Source: an uncultured Bacilli bacterium (lineage in GTDB: Bacteria > Bacillota_I > Bacilli_A > RF39 > UBA660). From it: a stretch of DNA of 11,098 bases. Below, one piece after another: positions 6,249-11,098 of this stretch (position 1 is the stretch's first letter; every line of letters begins with the position of its first letter). The DNA is taken from contig CALVUW010000030.1 of the NCBI GenBank assembly GCA_944363695.1, forward strand, positions 1 to 11,098, in the 5' to 3' direction. The notes below the pieces were generated by a model. It was not told the DNA's origin. It was given only the letters and a program-made list of their open reading frames with translations, and ran no database searches. The translations under genes and the position numbers were made by a program.

Positions 6249-8564
6249 ATGAAAAATATTCCAGTATTAATTATAAATGATGGTATTTTATTTCCTGGCA
6301 ATGAATATCGAATGGAAACCAAAGATCCTAAATTGCAAGAAATTTTAAATATAGTAGATCAGCAGCCAGATCGGCAGTTGATTGTGATTCATTCACTAGA
6401 TAATGAAAGTACAGATGACGTTTTACAATTTCCATCGCTTGGCGTATTGGCACATCTTGATTTGAAGCTAGTGATACCAAATTCTAAAATGCGTTCTGTA
6501 ATTGTAGGTTTGGAAAGAGTACGTATTACTCACTATGAAAAAGTAGATGGCTATTTTTATGGAGAAATTGAAGAAATTGTTAATCACAATGATATGGCCA
6601 TGGAACGAATTTATCTAGATACGGTATTTCGTACTTATGAAGAGTATGTGAAAGAGTTAACTTCCATTAGTAATGCCATGATACATGAACTGGCTAGTGT
6701 CCAAGATTTGGGTACGTTAGTAGATATTATCGCTTTTATGTTACCGTTAACGAAAGAACAGAAAAAAGATTATTTGTATGAGATCGATCCAATTGAGCGA
6801 GCTACTAAATTATTAGAACAATTAAAAGAAGAAATTGAAATCGCCAAATTAGAAAAGAATATTGAAGCAAAAGTACATCATCAGTTAGATGAAGAGCAAA
6901 AAAAATATTATTTGCGTGAAAAAATGAAAGTAATCGCTGAAGAAATTGGTGATAGTCAATCTAAAAATTATGAATTACAACAGTATCAAACCAAATTACA
7001 AAAATTAAAAGCCCCTAGTCGTATTAAAAAGAGAATTAAAGAAGAATTAAAACGTTATGAAGGTGTGAGTCAAAATGCTCCAGAAATTACTATGATTCGA
7101 GATTATTTAGACTGGATGTTACAACTGCCATGGGATCATAAAACGAAAGATGTTACTTCTTTAAAAGAAATTGAGGAAACATTAGAGGCTAATCACTATG
7201 GGATGAAAGATGTTAAGACGCGTATTTTAGAATATATTGCTGTCAAACAAAATGCGAAACAAGATAATAGTCCTATTCTTTGTTTAATTGGACCACCTGG
7301 TGTTGGTAAAACGTCTTTAGCTTATAGTATTGCTAAGAGTCTTCATCGTAATTTAGCGACGATTTCCGTTGGTGGCATTAATGATGAGGCGGAAATAGTG
7401 GGCCATCGTCGTACCTATATTGGTGCTTTGCCAGGTAGAATCATTCAAGGTATCAAAAAAGCTGGTAGCAGCAATCCGGTTTTTGTCATTGATGAGATTG
7501 ATAAGATGACTAAAAGTATGAAAGGTGATCCGGCTAGTAGTTTACTAGAAGTATTAGATAAAGAACAAAATAATCATTTTTCCGATCATTATATTGAAGA
7601 GCCTTATGATCTATCACAAGTTATGTTTATTGCGACGGCTAATTATGAAGAGCAAATACCGCCTGAATTAAAAGATCGTTTAGAAATTATTTATATACCA
7701 TCTTATACGGAATATGAAAAAGTAGAAATTGCAACCAATTATTTAATTCCTAAAGTATTACAAGAACATGGTCTAACCGCTTTTCAAGTACAATTTTCCA
7801 AAGAAGCACTACTTCATATCATTCGCTACTATACAAAAGAAGCTGGTGTTCGGGATTTACAACGTGCTATTGCTAAAGTTTGTCGTAAAATTGTCAAAAA
7901 GAATTTGGAAGAAAAACAAGATCATTTCTATCAAATTGAAGTAGCTGATATTGCAACTTATTTGGGTAAAAAAATTTATACAGCTCATGATACAAAAGAA
8001 GAAAAAGTAGTAGGTGTCGTCAATGGCCTTGCTTATACACCATTTGGAGGGGATACGCTTCCAATTGAAACTACTTATTATGAAGGAAAGGGTAATCTTT
8101 ATTTAACTGGATCATTAGGAGAAGTTATGCAAGAATCAGCCCAAATTGCCCTAAGTTATATTAAAGCTAATTATAAAAGATTCGGCTTACGTAAAGAAGT
8201 CCTTAATCAAGATATTCATATTCATGTTCCAGAAGGGGCAGTTAGTAAGGAGGGTCCTAGTGCCGGGATTGCCCTTACGACTTCTTTAATCAGTGCTCTA
8301 GGTAAGAAAAAAGTATCTACGAAAGTTGCTATGACGGGAGAAATTACCCTACAAGGTAATGTCCTTGCTATCGGGGGTGTCCGTGAGAAAGTATTAGGAG
8401 CTAAACGGGCTGGTATTACCACCATTTATCTACCAAAAGATAATGAAGTAGATGTTGAGGAATTACCAAAAGATTTAATTAAAAATATGACGTTTCATTT
8501 TGTGTCTACGTATCAAGAAATCGCTGAACAATTATTTTTATCAGAAGAATTAGTAACAATGTAA
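6249..8564 (+). CDS. lon: ATP-dependent protease LonA
   Basis: Cytoplasmic AAA+ serine protease that unfolds and degrades misfolded and regulatory proteins as a homo-hexamer. The 771 residues match LonA. In order they show: the N-terminal substrate-binding domain starting at IPVLIINDGILFPG (4-17), a long coiled-coil region (about 185-265) that includes the conserved YYLREKMKVIAEEIG (220-234), the ATPase with Walker A GPPGVGKT (348-355), Walker B VFVIDEID (411-418) and sensor/arginine-finger region IATAN...PELKDRLEII (461-481), and the protease domain with catalytic Ser671 in EGPSAGIA and Lys714 in GGVREKVLGAKRAG. The Ser-Lys distance of 43 equals that in E. coli Lon (679/722). The ribosome binding site is aagggggaag (about 6236-6245). 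It appears monocistronic, with its own promoter and a weak terminator after the stop. Confidence 0.98.
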   Translation: MKNIPVLIINDGILFPGNEYRMETKDPKLQEILNIVDQQPDRQLIVIHSLDNESTDDVLQFPSLGVLAHLDLKLVIPNSKMRSVIVGLERVRITHYEKVDGYFYGEIEEIVNHNDMAMERIYLDTVFRTYEEYVKELTSISNAMIHELASVQDLGTLVDIIAFMLPLTKEQKKDYLYEIDPIERATKLLEQLKEEIEIAKLEKNIEAKVHHQLDEEQKKYYLREKMKVIAEEIGDSQSKNYELQQYQTKLQKLKAPSRIKKRIKEELKRYEGVSQNAPEITMIRDYLDWMLQLPWDHKTKDVTSLKEIEETLEANHYGMKDVKTRILEYIAVKQNAKQDNSPILCLIGPPGVGKTSLAYSIAKSLHRNLATISVGGINDEAEIVGHRRTYIGALPGRIIQGIKKAGSSNPVFVIDEIDKMTKSMKGDPASSLLEVLDKEQNNHFSDHYIEEPYDLSQVMFIATANYEEQIPPELKDRLEIIYIPSYTEYEKVEIATNYLIPKVLQEHGLTAFQVQFSKEALLHIIRYYTKEAGVRDLQRAIAKVCRKIVKKNLEEKQDHFYQIEVADIATYLGKKIYTAHDTKEEKVVGVVNGLAYTPFGGDTLPIETTYYEGKGNLYLTGSLGEVMQESAQIALSYIKANYKRFGLRKEVLNQDIHIHVPEGAVSKEGPSAGIALTTSLISALGKKKVSTKVAMTGEITLQGNVLAIGGVREKVLGAKRAGITTIYLPKDNEVDVEELPKDLIKNMTFHFVSTYQEIAEQLFLSEELVTM

Positions 8565-8599
8565 AAGGTTATGCTAGCAATAGTAATAATCTTTTTTTT
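8564..8599 (+). terminator. Weak intrinsic terminator after lon
   Basis: AAAGGTTAT (8564-8572) pairs with ATAATCTTT (8586-8594) with one G-U pair, over a 13-nt loop that contains the palindrome GCTAGC. The downstream arm runs into eight consecutive T (8592-8599). The stem is AU-rich, so termination is probably partial. Confidence 0.5.
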
Positions 8600-8611
8600 A
8601 CGGCATATATT
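8586..8611 (+). promoter_or_regulatory. Candidate SigE-type promoter for the SpoVID-like gene
   Basis: CATATATT (8604-8611) fits the Bacillus SigE -10 consensus CATAYAHT exactly. ATAATC (8586-8591) matches the -35 element ATAHTT in five of six positions, 15 nt away when counted from ATA (usual 16-18). No TTGACA-like element stands at the right distance for SigA. In B. subtilis spoVID is transcribed by SigE, which supports the reading. It lies between the lon terminator and the ribosome binding site of the gene at 8637. Confidence 0.45.
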
Positions 8612-8636
8612 TTGGATAGAAAGGAGTTTTAAGAAG

Positions 8637-9515
8637 ATGAAACAAATTATTTCGTTTAAAAAAGAAGTCGCTTTTAAAACGATGATTGCTGATATCAGTA
8701 GCATTTCGTTGGAACATACACTACATTTTACTGGTGATAGTAGTGTAGAAGGAGATTTATTAGTTAGTGGTACTTATAAAATGACAGAAGCAACAACATT
8801 AGAAGAGCCATTTAATTATACGATACCGGTTGATATTATGCTAACCACAGCTTTAGAAAAAGAAGATCGTTTAATAGCTATTGATAATTTTACGTATCGT
8901 ATTATTAATGAAGAAGTACTAGAGTTAAATGTTGATATTTTAATTAGAGGCTTAGAAAAGGTGGAAATAATAGAAGAAGAGGAAGAAAAAGTAGAAGCAC
9001 CAATAGATGTGATAGAAGTAGAACCAGAACAGCTAGAAATAGAAGAACAACCTGCACCTGTCGCTGTTGATACTAGAAAAGCAGCAGAAGAAGAAGCTAT
9101 TCCGGTATCTGTTGATAGGAACGAAACAGCAGCTACTATAGAAATGCGTGAAGCGCTAGAAACCTTTTCTCCACCAAGTGAAACATTAGAAAGTAAAGAA
9201 GATATAGCAGATAAACAAGCGGCAATTAATGCTTTAGCAGAAGAGTGGACGGAACAGGAAAAACCTGTTGAAACAGTTGAGGCAACTACGGATGAAGAAA
9301 CAATTCCGGTTATGAATTCTATTTTCTCAGCCTTTGCTAATACCGATGAAACATATAGTACTTATTCTGTATATATTATGAGACCTGAAGATAACTTGGA
9401 AGAAGTGATGATGCGATATGGCATTACCAGAGAAGATTTAAGCCATTATAATGATTTGGAAAATGTTAGGCCTGGTAGTAAATTGATTATTCCAACCGCC
9501 GATGCTAATGCCTAG
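8637..9515 (+). CDS. spoVID: SpoVID-like spore-coat morphogenetic protein with C-terminal LysM domain
   Basis: In Bacillus, SpoVID is a forespore-surface protein needed for coat encasement. This 292-residue homologue has the same three-part layout. The N-terminal beta-rich domain (about 1-107) shows SLEHTLHFTGDSSVEGDLLVSGTYKMT (split 24-38, 39-50) and PFNYTIPVDIMLT (58-70). A long acidic, low-complexity linker rich in Glu (about 108-225) follows. The end is one LysM domain (about 244-287: YIMRPEDNLEEVMMRYGI, NDLENVRPGSKLIIPT), which should bind peptidoglycan or lipid II. I chose ATG 8637 because of the ribosome binding site gaaaggag ten nucleotides upstream. An upstream in-frame ATG at 8571 lacks one, and the 22 residues it would add overlap the lon terminator and promoter. 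The YsxE-like gene overlaps its 3' end, the same order as spoVID-ysxE in Bacillus. It is shorter than Bacillus SpoVID. Confidence 0.8.
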   Translation: MKQIISFKKEVAFKTMIADISSISLEHTLHFTGDSSVEGDLLVSGTYKMTEATTLEEPFNYTIPVDIMLTTALEKEDRLIAIDNFTYRIINEEVLELNVDILIRGLEKVEIIEEEEEKVEAPIDVIEVEPEQLEIEEQPAPVAVDTRKAAEEEAIPVSVDRNETAATIEMREALETFSPPSETLESKEDIADKQAAINALAEEWTEQEKPVETVEATTDEETIPVMNSIFSAFANTDETYSTYSVYIMRPEDNLEEVMMRYGITREDLSHYNDLENVRPGSKLIIPTADANA

Positions 9516-10401
9516 TTTACAAGAAATCTTAGGAGAAGATCATTTTGTTCAAAAATACAGTTATCAAAAAGATATTCGCTTTTTACAATTACCCGATCAA
9601 AAAGTGGTGCTTAAACCAAAAAAAAGATACGACTTAGAAACGGTGTATCGTTATTTACAAGATCATCATGTTACAAGTTACGTAAGTCCTCTTGCCATTG
9701 AAAAGAATGAAGTCCTATTCCCTTATTGTGAGGATGCTTTATTAACGGCTGATGAGAAAGCTAAGAAGATGTTGTATACGTTAAGTATTTGGCAAAATAA
9801 AACCACTACCCATCAACGATTAGATATAGATGAAGTAAAAGCTAGGTATGAGATGTATCGCAAAAAAATAGCAGATACTAATCTCTATTATCATAATTTG
9901 CAAGATATGATTGAAACGAAAGTGTATATGGCTCCTAGCGAATATTTATTAGTGCGTAATAGTAGTTTAATTTATGCAGCACTTGCCTATAGTCAACAAG
10001 CTTTAGAAGAGTGGTATCAACGTATACAACAAAAGAAGAGCAAAAGGCAAGTATATTGTCATGGAAAATGTGAGCTATCTCATTTTTTAGGTAGTGATAA
10101 TGGTTATTTTATCAGTTTAGAAAATGCCCACTTAGGAGACGTATGGGAAGATTTTGCCTGTTTTTATCGTCAAGATTTTCAACAAGTAGATATGATTTCT
10201 AGTTTTCATTTTTATCAGCACAAATATCCCTTTACCAAAGAAGAACAATTAGCTCTTTATGTAGAGCTTTCTCTTCCTGAAATCATCGATATTTATCCGT
10301 CTTCTTTACAAAAGTGTCAACAGTTAACTAAATTTATAGAATATTTGATGCGAACCAGTGAATTTTTATCAGAACAACAGAAGAAAAATCAAGAACACTA
10401 A
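9502..10401 (+). CDS. ysxE: YsxE/CotS-family spore-coat protein, degenerate kinase fold
   Basis: A 299-residue protein resembling the CotS/YsxE family, whose members have an aminoglycoside-phosphotransferase-like fold and associate with the spore coat. An N-lobe-like stretch includes the pair VVLKPKKRY (35-43). The catalytic-loop equivalent is CHGKCELSHFLG (186-197) and the metal-loop equivalent is GYFISLENAHLGDVWEDFACFYR (split 201-214, 215-223). Against the kinase pattern HGDxxxxN, the Asp is Lys189 and the Asn is His194, and the metal-binding Asp is Ser205, so catalysis is unlikely. It begins inside the 3' end of the SpoVID-like gene (ATG 9502 or 9508, overlap 14 or 8 nt) with no clear ribosome binding site, implying translational coupling. 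Its 3' end overlaps a - strand gene by 33 nt. The assignment rests on motif pattern and the conserved spoVID-ysxE order. Confidence 0.75.
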   Translation: MLMPSLQEILGEDHFVQKYSYQKDIRFLQLPDQKVVLKPKKRYDLETVYRYLQDHHVTSYVSPLAIEKNEVLFPYCEDALLTADEKAKKMLYTLSIWQNKTTTHQRLDIDEVKARYEMYRKKIADTNLYYHNLQDMIETKVYMAPSEYLLVRNSSLIYAALAYSQQALEEWYQRIQQKKSKRQVYCHGKCELSHFLGSDNGYFISLENAHLGDVWEDFACFYRQDFQQVDMISSFHFYQHKYPFTKEEQLALYVELSLPEIIDIYPSSLQKCQQLTKFIEYLMRTSEFLSEQQKKNQEH

Positions 10402-10590
10402 AAGTACTAGTTCTAATAAGAGTAGAATGGCATGGAATCTTGTGACTAAGAAAATAAGTAATAAAGCCTGATATAAAATAATGACAGTTAAAGCGATAAT
10501 TGCACCAAGATAGAGAAGACTTGTTCTTCTTTTTTGCTTGCAATAAGGGCAACGACAGAAAAAATTGTGTTTATTTCCTTTAAACTTCAT
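10369..10590 (-). CDS. Small two-helix membrane protein with N-terminal CxCPYC motif
   Basis: I do not recognise the family. The 73 residues comprise a basic head with CRCPYC (12-17) and KQKRR, then two strongly hydrophobic segments at about 25-49 and 53-73, with no polar tail. The three cysteines could bind zinc, perhaps as half a site completed by a second subunit. I chose ATG 10590 because AGGTGA lies five nucleotides upstream on the - strand. A GTG three codons earlier (10599) would lie within that ribosome binding site. The gene ends in tandem stops (TGA then TAA) inside the 3' end of the YsxE-like gene, a 33-nt tail-to-tail overlap. A good ribosome binding site and a coherent membrane topology argue that it is real, though a Leu/Ile-rich antisense ORF in AT-rich DNA can arise by chance. 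Confidence 0.7.
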   Translation of the reverse strand: MKFKGNKHNFFCRCPYCKQKRRTSLLYLGAIIALTVIILYQALLLIFLVTRFHAILLLLELVLLVFLIFLLLF

Positions 10591-10618
10591 AGGCTTCACC
10601 TACTATAGTGTATGTCAT

Positions 10619-10641
10619 AACTAGCACTTTTGCTGCTAGTT
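10619..10641. repeat. 8-bp perfect inverted repeat upstream of the - strand gene
   Basis: AACTAGCA (10619-10626) and TGCTAGTT (10634-10641) are exact reverse complements with a 7-nt loop. Read on the + strand it is followed by the T-rich gctttcttttattt-like stretch (10642-10655), so it could be a weak terminator for + strand transcription continuing from the YsxE-like gene. Read from the - strand gene it sits about 30 nt upstream of the start and could be an operator. Confidence 0.5.
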
Positions 10642-10689
10642 GCTTTCTTTATTTACAGTAAAAAAATTGTCAAATATTTCAAATGCCGC

Positions 10690-10718
10690 TTGCTGAATGA
10701 ATAACGATATGCTAACAT
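10690..10718 (+). promoter_or_regulatory. Weak promoter candidate upstream of the small ORF
   Basis: TTGCTG (10690-10695), a 17-nt spacer, and TAACAT (10713-10718) match the vegetative consensus at 3 of 6 and 4 of 6 positions. It would start a transcript just before a strong ribosome binding site. The call is by consensus only and weak. Confidence 0.25.
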
Positions 10719-10755
10719 GATAATAAGAAAGATAGGAGAAAGGAGTTGTATAGCT

Positions 10756-10845
10756 ATGAAAAGAATCAATTGTTTTGCTATATTACTTTCTTTCAAAAAT
10801 ACAGATAGCAGCTGGTTAACCTGGAGGGGGGTATTTAACCAGTAG
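10756..10845 (+). CDS. Possible 29-residue small ORF or leader peptide
   Basis: An ATG at 10756 follows the strong ribosome binding site gaaaggag by ten nucleotides and opens a 29-codon frame beginning MKRINCFAILLSF and ending at TAG 10843-10845. The peptide has no recognisable family. Two Trp codons (W20, W23) lie in the left arm and loop of the following hairpin, and the stop codon overlaps its right arm, so translation would affect folding of that hairpin. It may be a leader peptide for the exported-protein gene downstream, a small independent peptide, or chance. Confidence 0.35.
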   Translation: MKRINCFAILLSFKNTDSSWLTWRGVFNQ

Positions 10846-10853
10846 ATTTTTTT
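10811..10853 (+). terminator. Hairpin with G-rich loop and T7 tract (terminator or attenuator)
   Basis: CTGGTTAA (10812-10819) pairs perfectly with TTAACCAG (10835-10842), extendable by one G-U pair. A 15-nt loop carries ggagggggg, which looks like an exposed Shine-Dalgarno sequence with no start codon near it. After tag-a comes a run of seven T (10847-10853). The stop codon of the small ORF is at the base of the stem. Confidence 0.55.
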
Positions 10854-10861
10854 GGTATAAA
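10853..10861 (+). promoter_or_regulatory. Possible extended -10 element for the exported-protein gene
   Basis: TGGTATAAA contains TGn followed by TATAAA (10856-10861, five of six to TATAAT). There is no convincing -35. A transcript from here would begin near 10868 and carry the 10873-10903 hairpin at its 5' end. Confidence 0.3.
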
Positions 10862-10872
10862 TGTGTCACAAT

Positions 10873-10903
10873 AAGAGCAGGATAAGAATATCTTGTTCTT
10901 TTT
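10873..10903 (+). terminator. 12-bp hairpin with U-tract just before the exported-protein gene
   Basis: AAGAGCAGGATA (10873-10884) pairs with TATCTTGTTCTT (10889-10900) through twelve pairs including two G-U, around the tetraloop AGAA, and is followed by TTT. This is a well-formed intrinsic terminator. It ends only about 17 nt before the ribosome binding site of the next gene, too close for another promoter, so it must act as an attenuator or a 5' stabilising hairpin for that gene, or end the small transcript upstream. Confidence 0.7.
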
Positions 10904-10927
10904 GGTGGATAAAAAAGTGAAAGGAGT

Positions 10928-11098
10928 AAAAAGAAAAAAGAGTTAGTGATATCAATCATAGCAGTTATCATCTTAGTATTAGCAATTGTAGGAGTGAGTT
11001 TCGCAGCATTTAGTTATAGTAGAACCGGTTCAACCGTTAATACGATTACAACCGGTGCCATCTCAATGACTTATACCGAAACTAGTAATGTCATTAAT
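10928..11098 (+). CDS. TasA/camelysin-like exported protein, N-terminal part; start codon missing or shifted
   Basis: The frame is open to the window end and reads as a Lys-rich n-region (KKKKE), a hydrophobic signal helix ELVISIIAVIILVLAIVG, then VSFAAFSYSRTGSTVNTITTG. An AFF/AAF-S motif directly after the helix, followed by a TGAISM-type strand, is characteristic of TasA/camelysin-like surface or matrix proteins. The ribosome binding site aaaggag (10920-10926) is well placed for a start near 10931-10935, but no ATG, GTG or TTG exists in this frame between the upstream TAA (10910-10912) and a GTG at 10946 that lies within the signal helix. A few lost bases, a sequencing error, or initiation at GTG 10917 in another frame followed by -1 slippage at A AAA AAG would each explain it. 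The gene is also cut by the right edge, so coordinates of the start are nominal. Confidence 0.6.
10934..10940 (+). other. In-phase A AAA AAG slippery heptamer
   Basis: The canonical bacterial -1 slippage heptamer occurs here. Relative to GTG 10917 it is in the correct X XXY YYZ phase (codons aga, aaa, aag). A shift of -1 moves the ribosome from a frame that stops two codons later (agt, tag) into the exported-protein frame (gag tta gtg). The Shine-Dalgarno-like aaaggag ends seven nucleotides upstream, similar in arrangement to dnaX. A-rich runs are also mutation- and error-prone, so function is unproven. Confidence 0.3.

Noticed and set aside
8571..8636. A 22-residue hydrophobic N-terminal extension of the SpoVID-like protein from ATG 8571.
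   Set aside because: It has no ribosome binding site, overlaps the lon terminator and the SigE-like promoter, and family members start directly with the N-terminal domain. ATG 8637 has gaaaggag at good distance.
10334..10552. A second - strand frame overlapping the small membrane protein.
   Set aside because: It is the alternative frame of the same stretch, lacks a ribosome binding site, and shows no coherent domain.
10607..10614. CATACACT on the - strand, a perfect SigE -10 match upstream of the small membrane protein gene.
   Set aside because: Transcription would start about at 10600, inside the ribosome binding site AGGTGA (10601-10596), and there is no -35 ATA at the right distance.
10861..10920. 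A 19-codon ORF starting at ATG 10861 across the second hairpin.
   Set aside because: There is no ribosome binding site, and the ATG overlaps the extended -10 candidate.
10946..11098. GTG 10946 as start of the exported protein.
   Set aside because: It lies 19 nt from the ribosome binding site and would remove the lysine-rich head of the signal peptide.

Overview
The window is AT-rich, carries strong purine-rich ribosome binding sites, and is densely coded on the + strand. Gene content points to a low-GC Bacillota of the Bacilli: the dnaG-sigA-trmK order known from Bacillus, a SigE/SigK-like sigma factor, LonA, and a SpoVID-like/YsxE-like pair that in Bacillus belongs to spore-coat assembly. 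An archaeal/eukaryotic-type ProS and a TasA-like surface protein start at the right edge fit an uncultured gut Bacilli lineage (for example RF39-like). That placement is inference, not something the sequence proves. TGG is the only tryptophan codon in the large genes, and all nine + strand genes with a visible end stop with TAA or TAG.

Layout. 1-2176: a macromolecular-synthesis operon with the dnaG 3' end, rpoD/sigA and trmK, with junctions of 0 nt and a 1-nt overlap. 2177-2269: a promoter enclosed by a 12-bp inverted repeat. 2270-6097: proS, trpS and an unusual sigma factor carrying two extra C-terminal region-4-like modules, ending in a clear terminator at 6116-6148. 6150-6248: the lon promoter with a 9-bp inverted repeat. 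6249-8564: lon, followed by a weak terminator. 8586-8611: a SigE-type promoter candidate. 8637-10401: a SpoVID-like LysM protein overlapping a YsxE-like degenerate kinase. 10369-10590 (- strand): a small cysteine-motif membrane protein whose 3' end overlaps the end of the YsxE-like gene. 10591-10927: a leader-like region with a possible 29-codon ORF and two hairpins with U-tracts. 10928-11098: the start of a TasA-like exported protein whose initiation codon is missing or displaced.

How it fits together. The left half is housekeeping: replication priming, primary sigma, tRNA modification and two tRNA synthetases. The centre and right link a sporulation-type sigma factor, Lon and spore-morphogenesis homologues. 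The most notable items are the three-module sigma factor, the cysteine pattern in TrpS that resembles the known Fe-S TrpRS motif, the SigE-like promoter in front of the SpoVID-like gene, the pseudokinase nature of the YsxE-like protein, and an in-phase A AAA AAG heptamer at the start of the last gene.
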